From: Anseranas semipalmata
Taxonomy: Eukaryota > Chordata > Aves > Anseriformes > Anseranatidae
NCBI GenBank assembly: GCA_013399115.1
Contig: VXAA01005193.1
Location: forward strand, 1,407,991-1,471,990
Length of the DNA stretch: 64,000 nucleotides
Direction of reading: 5' to 3'
Positions 48,685 to 62,596 of the stretch are shown here, piece by piece; position 1 is the first letter of the stretch; every line of letters begins with the position of its first letter. The position numbers were made by a program, and so were the translations under genes. The notes below the pieces were generated by a model, which saw only the letters and a list, made by a program, of their open reading frames with translations, searched no databases and was not told the origin of the DNA.

Positions 48685-51600
48685 AAGCACAGTCTTGAAT
48701 TAAGTGGGCAGAGAAACATTTAAATACAAATATTTGTAAACTAAGTGGTTTTCCTGAGCAAAGCGGATCCAGATTACAGACAGTCTGTTGGCTGCAGTAT
48801 CTCGGTGCCTGTCCCATGGCGGCCCCTTTGTTCGGTCCTGGCTGGGGGGACAGCGGGGATGGGGGCAGCACCAGCACTGGGGACAGGAGTGAGGCACAGT
48901 GGGGCAGCAGCAGGAGGGAGGGGACAGAGACTTCTGGTCATCGGTACCAAACTGACCATCGGGTCAGCATGCAGACAGATCCTCACAGCCTGGCAGTGAT
49001 GGGGGAACGTAGGAATGAGCAGCTTCAGAGGGAGCTTCAGCTCCAGAAGGTGTGGGAGAGGCATCCATCAGAGCAGGGCAGGAATTTTCCTGCATAATCT
49101 TTTTCTGCCATGAAAAAAGCTCATTTGCCATATCCTGAACCTTCTGGGGGATTTGGTAAAAGCTTAGTTAGGAGGAGTTTCTAATGCCTCAGAAAGCATT
49201 CATGGCCAAAACCGAGGTGGGTGCCCCAGTTCAAGGACAGCCATCAGCTACAGTTGTCTCTGGGGCTGCTGGTGATCCAGGCTTAAAGCCCTTGCTCAGA
49301 GTGTGTCTAAGTTGTCCTCACCTCTCCCCAGACCTTGGACCTGGTTAAATGGGGAGTTCAATTTGTGTTGTTTTTCACTGAAAAGCTTGGAAGGAACTCT
49401 AATCCATCCTGAACGGAAACAGAAGAAAAATCTTGGAAGCACAGGATGGGAAAGGCACTTCTTGCCGACGAATATGAATTCTTATCCCAGGCACATCCGT
49501 GCTGACACTGTCCCGTCCCCGTGCCGCTCACCTCCCCAGCAGTGGGCTCTGACCTCCCCAGCTCCAAGGCAGCGCTCACCTCTGGTGGCTGTGGAGCTGC
49601 AGATGCCAAATAGCAGGAAAGTGCCAGGGTCGGCTGTGCTAGCTGTTATTTTTACTTCTTAATAATGCCCCGAGGCTTCTGTTACTTTCCATTGTTCGTT
49701 TCTGGGGGAGACTGCACTGCCAAGGTCTGTTCACTTGTTCTGGCTTTTTCTGCAAAGGCCTGAAATGCCTTTTTTTTCTATTTGTTCTCAGAAATAAAGC
49801 TTCTCTGTAAATGGCACGTACCAGCTTTCCACCCTGCCTGTGTCTTAACCACAAATGTCTGACTCCTGACAGCTTCTCCCCTGCTAGCTTGGACTTTCTG
49901 CAGTGGCTGCTTGCGCTCCCCTGGTCTGTCTGCATAGCCGCACCAGGATACAATCGGGAAGAAGGAAAATTCCCAGTAGAGAATATCTGCATGGAACTGT
50001 CTTCCAGGTCATCAGGATGGGCATCGCCATCCCTGGGGAGCTGGTCCTGGACCTTGTCTCTCAAGCGCTGTGAAATACATCCCCCGTTAAACTGTCTGTT
50101 ACATTACTGAAGGGGGCACTGATGTATCTGATTAGGGAGGAAGCTCTGAAGGAACCCATCTGTCTTAGCATTCAGATGGGTATTTATCTCTTTCATGGGT
50201 TTCTTTTGTCCAAAGGAATCATTTACTCTGATGTGAAGTAATGCAGTATCTGGTCTCTTTGGTGATTTCAGCAGGAAGCTATACTCCCTGAGCCTCATTT
50301 TAATCTCCTATTGTCGTAAATCAGGAATAACCTCAAGAAAGTCAGCAAAATTAAGCTCATGAAAACTGATGTACAAGCCCTGGGGCCTCTGATCTCCACC
50401 AACAGTGGAGATGAGCTCAGCCCCTGAATCTCTTCTCCCACTGTATGCAAATCCTGCTGGTCTCTGGAGATGCTCAGACGTGGCTCTTGTATGCTGAATA
50501 CAGCATCCTGGCTTTGGAGATGCTGCAGCACACTTTCTACTTGCATCAATTACAATGATGGGCATGGAGCAGATCCAGAAAGGAAATCAAAAGGGTATTT
50601 CAGTGGTACTGCTTTTAAACCTTGTGTGACCATAGGAGTCCCAGGAAGCAATGTTTTGTCCTTTGTTCTGCCTAAACACCAGATATGGTCAGGAAAAATG
50701 ATTTTGTGTTTTCTTCTCATTCAAAATAGTTAAAATCTGAGCTCAGTTTCTTTTCAATTTCAGATAAACAAAATGGATTCTGCTTAAAAGCTATGCTTAA
50801 ATGGAGTTGCCAAGATAAGAAAATATTTTAAGATTTTGTTATGTTAAAATATGGATTTAAGAATAGATAGAATTATAACAATCTGACTTGCAACATGCCA
50901 TTTTCTGATTTGTTTCCCTTCAACAATTTATTTGTCTCAGACAGTAAGAATGGTCTGCTCACTTCCATAATTTGGGGAGATGCTGAGATTTCAGGCTATG
51001 CAGGAAATATCTATTAATGCCATTCCTTTTTGTCGTTCTCATGCTTTCACATTAGGGTTTGGCATGAGATCAGGTTTAAGAGTGAAACGCTGACTGTCTG
51101 TCAAAGTTTTATGGTTCTTCCGGCGATGTCTGAGCACCTTATTGTTTTTATTAAAGCTCAAGAGATACACAGAGAAGTGACCTTTCTGCTTTCATAACTT
51201 GTATAAATAAAGGTTTTTGCGAACTGTTTCTGGCAGCCCTGGATGATGGAAGGCTGAAATTCCACTTTGTGAAAAATTTTCACTTTTAAAACTGAGATGT
51301 TATTCTGAGTGGAAGTGAAAAGGCAGTCTTCATGAATTTCCCTTGGAATAAAATGCTGAAACATTTCAATTCAAAGCTGTCAGTGCATCCCGTTCTGATG
51401 CTGTGGGATTGCTCTGTTTTTATAGCACCTAAACATGATGCTGCATGTTAAATGTGACATCTGGCATACCCAGGGATATTTTGTATACTTTGCAAATCAC
51501 AGTGAGATTAGCTGAAGTGCTCAACACCCTTGTGAAAACAAAGCATCATTTATGTTATTGAGAGGATGTAATCATAGCAAAATGGTGTATTGGGGAAATT

Positions 51601-51999
51601 CCCTCTCAGAAATGTGGAAATCTCACTTTCCTACAAAATAGCCAATTTTCAGTGAGGTGGGCTTTCTAAGCAACGCAAAGGCTTCCCTGCCCCGTGCTTT
51701 ACCTGCTGATGTGAAGATTTGACAACATCTACTGATACCCATCTTAGGTGTTTATAAACTACCTGGTTTGAAACCTTCCCTTCAAATTCACTCACGACGC
51801 CCTGGCAAGCATGCAGGTAGAGCATCCTCTGGCAGAGAGAGCAGCTGTGTTTTCCAGCTCAGCTTTACCCCCGTTTCTCACCGTTGGTGTGAAGTTAAGC
51901 CACCCACTGCCCAGGCGAGCCCTCATTTTGTGTCCCTTTGCTGAGGGGACCGGCTTAGTGCTCCGCCGGGCTCTGAGCAGGACTCGTCTCTTTCGAGAT

Positions 52000-52400
52000 G
52001 GCTGTCATCAATTTGTTCCTCTCCAATTTCTTTTTCCTCCCCAGTCCCTGATCATCGCGTACATCAAGAGGCTGTGATAGGCAAGTTTAAGTAAGACAAA
52101 TGAACAAAGACATTCCCCCTGTGTTTCCCACCGGATAAATCACAGATGGGCCCAAATCAACCCCCCTGGATCCAATGTCTCATTATGTATCTGCCACTAT
52201 TGCTTTCCAAGAGGAAGGATGAATATAGCTTTAAATGATTAGCTGCCTTATGTATTACCATGTCTCAAAGCAACAGGGGGTAACACGGGCAAATAACTAC
52301 ACAAGCAAGGAAGTGCATGAGGGCTGAGCATTCAGGACTCTGTAACAACTGTGGTTTCTTTATAAAGAGCAATAAAGATGGTTTTAATGTACTGTATATG
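52000..52400. promoter_or_regulatory. Candidate conserved block with a strong plus-strand acceptor-like site
   Basis: CCAATTTCTTTTTCCTCCCCAG at about 52022-52045 is an excellent 3' splice site on the plus strand. The next about 30 bases stay open and stop at TGATAG near 52074, too short to identify. Further right come GATAAATCAC, TTAAATGATTAGC, TAACAACTGTGG (MYB-like, then RUNX-like) and TTTATAAAGAGCAATAAAG, again a motif-dense, repeat-free texture. It could be an enhancer, a non-coding exon edge, or neither. Confidence 0.25.
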
Positions 52401-55400
52401 ATGCAACAGATGCAGGATGCCTCTGGCAAAACTCCTCTGGTCCAAAGCTGACTGAAGACAGTTTGATGATTTGCAGGGAGCTACAGATCCCAGAAGGGGG
52501 ATTGTATATACCTGTCAGCTGGTAATCAAAGTTCAAACTGGCCTTGAAAAAGCTTAATTAGTACTGACACCAACATAATTATGTGAGCTAGGGAATAGTC
52601 GGTGACTGCACAATTTGGTGCCTCTACCCCCTTCCCCCCCATCCCAGTCTCATCCCTGCTAAATCTGGGGGTCAGCTCGTTATCGTGTGTGTCCTGCACC
52701 TCTACCACCATGGGCTGCACTGGACATGTCTCCAGGCTTAGCAGGAGCAGACAGCATTGTGTTTTCTCTCTCTTCCTGCTGCCAAAGATGACCATAGCAA
52801 CTTCAAGGTTGCAATGACATTGATAAATGCAGGGCAAGAGCACGCTCTAGGAATAACAAAACATGTTCTAGGAAGCCCTAAGGAGCACATGGAAAGCAAA
52901 GCAAGAGGCTGCAGCCTGTCATCTCCCAGAAACACAATGATGCTTCAACCTCAGAAGGTTTATATCAATTAGGAATAGATTTAGACTGAGCCTTCCAATC
53001 TAAACAGTGACACGGAGCTCCTGCCCTTTTTCTTTTTGTAGTGAGAGCTGCAAGCACAGCTTTCCTTCACAATGACATCAGCTCTCAAACCTGTTTTACG
53101 TATCGTGATGACTGTGATGCTTGCCTCCATAAATAAATCCATTCATTTGATTTAATATCCCACTTGAAGTCCCATCTATGTGTTTTCTTGGCTTATTTTG
53201 TTCCGTGCTGCCTCTGCCAATTCCAAAATATAATCTGGCTACAAAAGCCTTCCCAAACTCCCATAATGGATTCACTAGAGACAAATTTTGCATAGAAGCC
53301 TAGAGACAGAGCAGACATTGCTGGAGGAAAGCAGGAGATTCACTGCATGTTGCTCACAGGGAAGTGCAAACAGTGGAAGTGCCTGTTTGGGACTGAGATG
53401 AGCCAATGTCTTGCTCACTCTGGCCCAGAACTGGATCCAAATCTAAGTTTCCCCACAGATGTGCAGCTATGTCAGTGTGATGCTCGGACTCTGCACTTTA
53501 GAGAAAAGTGCAATGTCCAGATGTGGGCCCAGCTCCAAAGTTTCCCAAAGTCTTGGGAGATGAAACGATACCTACCTCCCTACACCCAGCCTCATTTAAT
53601 TAGGACTGAGGGCAGCAGAAACTCAGCCCTGACACCTCCAGCAGTATCAGAAAGAAGGGAAAGTGAATATTTTCTGCTTGCTGGGTTCGAACTAGAGAAT
53701 GGCAAGCATGATGTCTGCAAATAGTTTGGCCTGCCAATACTGTCAGGTGCTGGTCATCACACGCTTTTCTAGTGCCAGTCCTGAGGATGGCTGGACATGC
53801 CTGAGAATGGCTGTGCCAGGACAAAGTCTTTCAAGTGCACTTATCAGGAGCCTGGTGCGGCTCAAGCACTGCATGGAGATTGGGCAGAACCAGCAGCTGA
53901 ATTTCTGGACTTGATCTGTAGACAGAGTCAACAGGATGCTCATGGGATGAAGAGCGAAGAAGGGAATTGTGCTCTGTGCAATAGGAGCTCCTCCAAATCC
54001 ACTATTATTTGAAGACTGAATTCTAAACTATTTTTAGAAATTTCCCCCTCAAAATCCCAACAACAACTCAAAACAAAATGAAAAGGGGTGCATGTCTTAA
54101 AAGATGATGCAACCAAAATTTATTTTCTTTATAGAGAGAGAGGTAAAGAAGTGGGATAATCTCGATGGTCATCTGGCCAGGAGCAACCAGACTTCCACAA
54201 GTCCCTTTTGAAGAGGTCTGTTTGTCTGGAAACCACATCAGTCCTTGTAGTGCCAAGGGGGCAGATCTCCAGGAGCAGCATCCAGACAAGAGATGACATT
54301 GTCTCCAGGGCTCCCATTGTTCCACAAAGATGGCAGCTGGCCTGGGCTGGGAGTGACATGGGATCCAGGACAATGCAGTGGGGTTGGTCCCAGCATCCCA
54401 TGCTGGTTTGCTTCCTCCTGCTTCTGCAATTCAGAGTCCCCAGCAGTCCTCCTGTCAGCGCAGCACCACTGCCAGTCACAGGACATAGCCCCATGCAGTA
54501 ATGGCTCCTACAGCATGGTGGGTTACATCCACAATGGCCTGGGAACCTGATTCACAGAGGACTTTCTGCTTGAAAGGAAGCATATCTAACCAGTCTGGAA
54601 ATTACAGCTGTCAGATGTCATCCCTGAAACCACCAAGGGTAAGTACAGTCTTAGAGCACCTTACTTCTCTCCTCTCTGTTTGAGTCTAAAACTAATGGCA
54701 AAACATCATTTACCTTAATACACCTAAATGCACTAATGGCCAGGACTGGGTTCTGGACTGCTGAAGCCAGTGGTTCATGATGCATTTAGTTGAGCTCTGT
54801 GGATGGTGCGTTGGTCACTCACTCCCTTGGCCAGATCTCTTCATTCTTTCCACATACTAGCTCTCATGAAAAACAGCTCTAAAGAGAATAAACCCTTTCC
54901 TCGTGTTGGCTTGCCAGGTGGAGGGCTTCAAGGTGGCTGGAGGAGAGCAAGAGAGAAGGAAGCTAGTCCACACACTGAAGATGTTGCAGTGAGGAATGGA
55001 AAGAAGCATGAGGTGCTATATTGAGATCTCATGCAAACAAGGGAACTGCTTGTAAACTCCTGAATTAGGCAAATCATGCTAAATTTACTGGAATGCAGAA
55101 AAATAGTCGCATCCGTTGCTGTGTCTTGCCAACTGTAAGCTTGCCAGTGCAATTTTTAGACCAGAGGCAGGAAGTTATATATCGGCTCACTTTTTTCTCT
55201 TCCCTTTTTCTCTGAGTCAGATTTCAGACAAAAATGTGTTTTGGTAGTGGAGACTCATTTTCTACATTTATGGGGTACAAGTAAATCAGTTCAACAAACA
55301 CTCTCAAGCTTGATCCAGAAGGACTTGGTCACCGGCAGTTCTTCACCCAAACCACCCTCAGACATATGTGGTCTGGTTGCCTGTGCTTGCACAGCCTTTG

Positions 55401-58400
55401 ATGGACAGTGAAGGGAGCAGCGATGAGCAGGGCATGTGATCTCCTCACCTCCTGTCCACAGAGGCGACCCATGCGTCTCCTGGCACAACGGAGGCTGGAT
55501 CTAATGTGGTAACGCCACGCTTTTGTCTGCCTGGCCAAGTGCAGGCACACCGGACCGTGTGTGCTCTGGCTACACCCAAAGCCACATGCTTTCAGCTTCC
55601 CTTCTTTACCCTGGAGGCATCCCTCAAAGGCCATTCTGGCAACAACCACTGGCTTCAGAAAACAGACTTATGTCTTCAGAGCTCAGGATGCTGTAGTGTT
55701 GCCAGGTCAGGTCTAAAGTGCTGCCAGATCAGAGCAAACAGCTCTGCACCAACACACGTCTGACACATCCATGCTCATTCCTGAAAGGAGAACTCTCTGT
55801 TTCCTCAAAGATCCTGAACTTACTAAATCTTCCATTCTTCCCTTGCAAGATGAACCCTGCCCAGCTCCCGGTTTAGCCTGGTACTGTTTACATCTTGACA
55901 TTCACTGTAGCACTGATATCCACGTGTGAACAAAAAAATGAGTAGCAGAGTAACAGTATGTCTAGGTCACCCAGCTGCAGGGTGATGAGCCTGGGGGGAA
56001 ATGTCCTTCCTGCCAGCCCCAAGGAGTCCCCACAAACAGACATAGCCCGTGGCATGCTCATCATGCAGCCTAACACATCAGACGTGTCACACCTCACACG
56101 TCTGGGGTCGGAGAGGCCACTGAGGACCTGCAGACTTGCCCATATTTTTATACAATGACATGGACAGGCTCTGGCTAAGCATAGCAAACAGAAGACAGTG
56201 GTTTCTTTGCTCAGAGGCGCAAGTTTTTCTGCCTGCACCTACCCAAGGAGGGATCCCATTTCTAGACAACTATTGAAAAACATAATGCTATTTGGCCTTC
56301 ACTGTAGAAAATCAGAACATTATCTTATATACTCCTTTGGAAGCAATAAAGGGAGCATCAAACCAACACCATTCCTTATGGTTATTCCATTATTCTCCTA
56401 TTTCTCTCCCTTTTAACCCAGCTTTTTACCTACGGGGACATGCTTGATTTTTGTTGTCCATAGGCAATCCTGTCCAGTAGCTGAGACTGAAGTGATTTGA
56501 GGGGAACTAGGGATCTAATGTGTCCCTTCAGCCTCCAGATAGCCGTAGGCCAGAACTGGACAGTCATTCCGGTGGCAGAAATTCAAATCTTCATCCAAAG
56601 CTGAGTCTGGAGCTGTTCAGGCATGTGTTTAGCTGCCAGCAACAGCTTTTATGAATTCATCTAGATGATTTCCCACCCAAACACACCCACCCGCCTAGAT
56701 ACATTCTTGAGGAGGCTGTCTCGAGCCTCCCGAGGATGTGACATCAAAACCAGTTCAGCCCTGAAGTGTGATGTGTTCAGCAATCTGCACCATCCTGGAG
56801 ATGTGTGTAATAAGATGGGTACTTCTGAGGAGCTCATCTGCCCCAGCTTTCAGCTATGCCTGCAGAAGTCCCTAACTCTCATCAGCTACTTTTCACACAC
56901 CTCTGCAGCTATTATAAGATGCCCCAAGGGTGGGAGGTAGCCAGAACAGTTTCTCCGGCTCAGCCCTCAAGGCATTTCCCTGAATTGTGTTCTTGCTTTT
57001 TTCTAATCTGCAACCTCTCTCACCCAATTGGTTTTGTGTCCAAGTATTGAGTAAGAGAGGGGTATTAAGGGGTGATTACTAGTCAAATGCAGTAATCATA
57101 TATTTTTTTGTTTTCTCCAAGATAGCAGACTGCATCCTGTTTCCCTGATTATTAGTTGTACTCCCCAAAAGGAGCAGCTAAGCATAAAAGTCTCATTCTG
57201 AAACAAGGGGACTGGTGTCAGTTCAGGTGTAAGCCCTGATCGGAGTCAGAATGAAGCCTTAGTTTCGGAGCGGATATAGATGTGGACTACAGCCCCATCC
57301 AGCTGACAGTGCGAGCACAGTGCAGAGCACAGAGAAGCCATCTCTGTAGCCACGATCCTTAAACACTTCTGCATCGATATCAGAAATGCTGACAACAAAG
57401 TTGTCCATTTTTGTAGAGATTTTATCAGAAAAGAATGACTTGTGCTGTGAGCAGAGCAGCACCCAGGCGCTCTCTTGTTCCTACCTCCCCACGCGGTGAG
57501 CACAGCTCTCCAGTGCTGGTGTTTCTGCTCGGTGGCTCCTGGTGCTCACGGATCCAGACCTCACTTTCTGCTGGCGTGGTGAGCGGATTTACGCAGGCGG
57601 CAGAGGGACAAACCTCCCGCCTGCCCTGCACTCCACCGGCACCACCCAAGTGCTTCGAGGCATATGACACATGGCTACGCATCCTCTCTCCCCCGAGCCC
57701 TGCACCTCCCTGGTTCATCACACAGCGGGGTCCGGCCCTGCGTAGTCTCCAAATTCTGCTGATTCTGCCAACATTCCTGCTAGCAGATGTGTTTGCTAGG
57801 TTACTTGTGAAAAGCCAGCATGAAAGGAATCAGACAAAGCCAAAGAGAAATTGCTGGTGTTTTCAGGCACTGCATGGGATTTCCCAGCCCCTGTTGCCAC
57901 CCCTGGCCATAGGACTATGCCCAGGACAGAGGGCAGGGAGGGAATTGCACCCACCAGCCTGCACTTGGGGCTCAGATGCTGATGGGCTCATCCCCATGGC
58001 CTCGGGGCTGGTGTGAGCACCGGCAGAGGGAGCCCAGCCCCTCTCACACGCATCTCCGCAGCCACTGCTCCGGGAATCTGGTCATGGCCAGGAGATGCTG
58101 GTGGGCACAGGATGGGCCCTGGGGACCAGCAAGGCTCCTGTCCCATCCAGGCAGGGACAGGAATGGAAGCAGCCCCATGGAGCAGGGCATCTCCAAATAC
58201 CATTCATTAAAAAAAAGAAAAAATTTAAAAGTACCTTTGTTTAGTGATGTGAGGTGGGAGCAGCCTCAATAACAGCAGGTTTCCCATCAGGTGACCCCTT
58301 GGCTTTCTGCTGCTGCTCCTTGGTGTCACCTCATGGAGACTTTCCCAGGGCCATGGTCTCCCCTGGGAGGTCACTGGTAAAGACGAACCTTCGGAGGCCA

Positions 58401-60663
58401 GAGTAGGTATTTCTCCATCTCCTCTGCTCAGCTCCTGTTACTGTTGTGTGGGAGCCTTTCAGGGCCTTTATCCCACAAAACTGCTGTGAAGGGAGGGGAT
58501 GCTATCGGACCCCTTCCCAAAACAGGGACCTGTGACAGGGGGTGACTGATGGCTTGAACAAGACCTCCCAGGAAATGTGGGGCAAGGAGCTAAAACCAGA
58601 GAAGTACTCTGACTGCTCAGATATCCTGCCTCTGAAGTGTGAGGCACACCATGGAGAATTGCTGCACTGCTTGGGTTCAAAAGAGGACAGCATCTCAACC
58701 CGAGGCTCAGCTGAAAACAAAACCAAGCTATCTCTGAGGCTCAGTGAGCATGGGTAACTCTCCCTTCCCTGCCCTCCTGTGCTATTTGCTCATTTGTTTT
58801 CTTCTTTTTTATTTTCATTTTTTTTGTACCTCAGGAAAAGTGGGATCCATCCGGGTTAGGAAACAACATTGCCAGAATATCCTGAGAAAAGATTGCAAGT
58901 TATTTCTGGCCCAAGCAGGAGCTGGAAGTATCTGACATCTCCCAGTGCCCGGAAAGCTTGTTCTCATGAGAACTGAGCTTCACACCGCATGCTCAGGAGA
59001 GCCAGAGATCAGGGATCTGGAGAAGCCCCTGATGGCCAAACACAATGGGAACAACCATGTGGGCAAACAGAGGTCACCCTATCTGGGGTCACCCAGGAGA
59101 AGGTCTCAGCTAACCACGGCTTGTGAGCAAGCATGGCTCCTGGATGCTGCCACAGCTTTGCAGTGGCTGTTGGGTGCCTGCTCCATCTGGGAGCCTCCCC
59201 CTCTTCTTCCTCTTCCCTGTTCAGACACCATTCTTGGGATTATTTTTTTCCCTTGACAAAGCACATACAGATGGTGCGTTGTCTGCCACAATCAAGGGGC
59301 TCAGGTGGGTAATGGAGAATGGCAGAATTTGGCATGTACTTGTTTGCCTTAGCGCAATTTTCCCATAATTGCACTTCCTAGCTTTTCAGCATCTGCGAAA
59401 GATCAGCTTGTGACACAGCAAAATCGGCCTCGCGCTTTTCTGGACTTTGCACCAGGTTAGGAACTGGGCATCCTTCTTTTGGCTTAAATCATTTTGGAAG
59501 GGTGGGAAGAGAACCACCTCATTTCTGTGCATAGTCAATCCTGGCTGGGCTTTAAAGTCCAGCAGGAAAATCACAGCCTGTCAAACATGTTTAGCTCAAC
59601 CCCCTATTGTTATTTGGGGGGGGGCGGTATTTTTAGAAAGGTATGGGTGAATCTGGCGCAAGTTCTTTTAATTTCCCCAGATCTTGAGGTGAATGCACAG
59701 AATATTGAACAAATGGGGATCCTGGATGAGAGCAAAGCCAAACCGTGAGACAGCACCAAATGGTTCAGAGATGCAAAGATCAGGCAGAGGTTACACGGAT
59801 GTTTTACTGTAACAGGCGACTCTTTCTTACCTCTCCTTACAACCTCAACTTCTTTCCTTTAGACAGTACTAGGTGCCAACCATGCAGCAGGAGAGCTGTG
59901 AGGAACAGAAATAATCTCAGGGCTGAAATGACTGACCGCCCCGGCGCGGGAGAGGGCAGAACCCGACAGCGGCACACCGAGACGCTCAGGATGATGAAGA
60001 GCAGTCCCTGCCTCAAGGAGCCTGCAGTCGCAGTGATTAGAAACAGAAAACAAACCTCAGAGGTTTGTGGGGAAATACCTTCTGCTCAGATAATCTAGGA
60101 GACAGCTTGGGATCATGCTCTGTTATTTATCAAGGGTTGCAGGTTTTTGTACTGGAACAACAATCTATTCTTGTATCTTCCCCAGTATGTTTAAGATTTC
60201 TTCAAGATGCAGCATTAAATTGAGCTGCTGGAACAAATACTACACTGAAATTAAACTTGGTTCTAAACAAATGGGAGACCAAGGTTTACTTTTTCTGGAA
60301 AATCTCAGGTTTAGTGATCCTCTTACACATGCTCACTGCAATAGCTGTTATTCAGCCAGGCAGCATTGTGTTTTTTCTAATTTTCTGCAGCATTTTGTTC
60401 CTTATTGACCTCTCTTTTTGGCCCCTGCACACTCTCAGGGGATAATTTAGGTTCCCTCTGGTTTTGAGATAACTAAATCCACCATTTTGTCAGTGGGGCT
60501 TTCCAGGTCAGACAAGTCACCCATTCCCCTCCTTTATTTTAATGAATAGATTTTGTCCATTTGTAATCACACTTTAAAGGACATCATCAGTTAAATTTAG
60601 GCTCGGGATAAAGGTTTTTCATAAAAGGAGGAATAGAAGCACTAAACAAAGCTATTTTTTCCA

Positions 60664-60815
60664 CTTCTCCTTTTCTTTCTTCCTTCCTTCCTTCCTTCCT
60701 TCCTTCCTTCCTTCCTTCCTTCCTTCCTTCCTTCCCTTCGTTCTTCCTTTCCTTCGTTCTTCCTTTCCTTCATTCTTTTGTTCTTTTGTTCTTTTGTTCT
60801 TTAGTTCTTTCTTTC
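60664..60815. repeat. (TTCC)n microsatellite with degenerate TTCTT/TTTTG flank
   Basis: About 14 perfect TTCC units at 60678-60735 are followed by TTCGTTCTTCCTTTCC and TTCTTTTGTTCTTTTG variants. It is a long pyrimidine tract, very likely polymorphic between individuals. Confidence 0.95.
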
Positions 60816-62427
60816 AACGTTGCTTTTGCTCTCAACATAAATGAAACCAGGGCTGGATCCAAACAACTTCAGTAAAGTTGGAGACCCAGACAAAACAGTA
60901 CCTGCCCATGGCATAAGAGCTGAATTGAGCTGCCAAGAGAGGAGTTCAGCTTCACACCCAGCCAGAGCAAAAGGAACAAAATAAACTTACAGAAAAACAC
61001 TGAAAAGAATTGAATTGTTTTTTTCTTTTCAGTCTCAGTGCAGAATGAGTTTTGTTTATTTCTAATTTAGTCTTTTGTTTTGTTTTGCTTTTGTTAGAGA
61101 CTGTAGCTAAAGGCACACCTTTGAGTCCTATCTCAGAGCCTGCTCTGATGCTAAGGACTCTCAGGCTGGGGTTTGGGGCTCACACACATGCACACACTCA
61201 CAAAAAAGGAAGAGTGCAGCTTGCTGTGGCTTTTGCCAGTGAAGTAAAAGCTAACTTAAAGCTAACTACTGTCTTAGCAACAGAGGGCTCTTCTGTATTC
61301 TGAATTACATCAAGTAATTGGAACTAAATCTCTTTCCACTTGAGTTATACTCCAGACCTGCAAAGCGATACCCAAACCACTACTCCATCCAAATATTCTT
61401 CCTGTCCGATGAGTAGCAGGAAACAATCTTCACAGAGCTGCCTACCTTAATACTGAGCATCTGGGTATGCCTAAAGAATGATGCTGCAATCCCTGCTAAA
61501 TCCTGCTCGTGCAGGAGAGCTGGGGAGGGAGTTAACCCTTCATCTGCAGGGGGTGAGGTGAAGTCCCTGGACCTGCTATGGTGCCAAGCCTGGCACAGCG
61601 CTCTCAGCCTTGGCAGGGCGGCAGGCGCGGTGCGAGTTGAGCAGCAGAGGGGAGAAGTAGCCTATGCTGAATTCTTCTCCGGCGCCAACGCCCCAGCAGT
61701 ACTGCTTCAACAGCCAGGCACAGTCGGGGCTTTTTGGCCCTGTATATTCGTTTTACATAGTGATAGATAACTACAGCCATTTACTGACCCCAGGTGGCAG
61801 GGACCCTGCCTGCTGATGCACTCACGTTAACAGCTGTTGCACAGGACAGTCAAGTGCTGCTGCAACAGGAGGAGCCAAGGGTGGGCTGATTTTGTCAAGA
61901 GATGTCAAATGACAAATGGGGAAGGGAACAAGCCGTGATGATGCGATAGCACTGCAGCCCAGAGACTGATGCAAGAGCAGCTGTTGAGCTCACCTCAGCA
62001 TTCTTTGGTGGGTCAAAAATGTTATTTCATCCTCTTTTCCTGTCCTTTGGGTCTTCCTCCCATGGAAAACAGAAGGCTTTGCACACAGACATGGACTGAT
62101 CCAGACTTCTGTGCCCACAGAGTCCAATGAAGCAGGTGAAAGATGCCCCATACGCTTGCCACTGCGAGTAATTAGCAGGTTCCTTGTCATCCAGGTATTT
62201 CTAAGTATGAAGACTGGCAAAACTGTGCTGCTGCACGTTCCCCCCTGTGCTCTCACACGCCCCATCTTCCAGATCAGTGTGTTCTGCTGTCTGCTTTAAA
62301 GCTGCCAAACTAAAAACCAAGTCCAGGTTTCAGACAAAAGCAGCAGTCAATACTTATTTATAAAAGTAGCAGAAGAATTTTAGAGGTTTCTTCCATTAAA
62401 AAAGGGTCTCTGTTTCATCTCAAGGGC

Positions 62428-62450
62428 TTTTTGTTGTTGTTGTTGTTTTG
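62428..62450. repeat. (GTT)n microsatellite
   Basis: Five to six TTG/GTT units in tandem. Confidence 0.85.
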
Positions 62451-62554
62451 TTTGTGTGAATGTGTAAAAATGGTGTAGGTTTAGTGACCTCTTTTATTTG
62501 AAAAGATAAAAATTACTTCTAGTAATAACCGGTGATTGTGGTTTTTTTTTTTTT

Positions 62555-62596
62555 NNNNNNNNNNNNNNNNNNNNNNNNNNNNNNNNNNNNNNNNNN
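62555..62596. other. Assembly gap (42 N) after poly-T
   Basis: A short run of N directly after a poly-T tract (62542-62554). The homopolymer probably caused the failed read-through. Confidence 0.99.

Larger units (their letters stand above)
35760..52000. other. Intergenic DNA without recognisable genes
   Basis: Apart from the LINE relic, the inverted repeat near 38.5 kb and microsatellites, I see only chance open frames. None has a signal peptide, domain motif or credible splice-site pair. Base composition is close to that of the rest of the window. Confidence 0.6.

Noticed and set aside
57435..58016. 193-codon plus-strand open frame
   Set aside because: No domain or splice support, and the sequence reads as random GC-rich translation.
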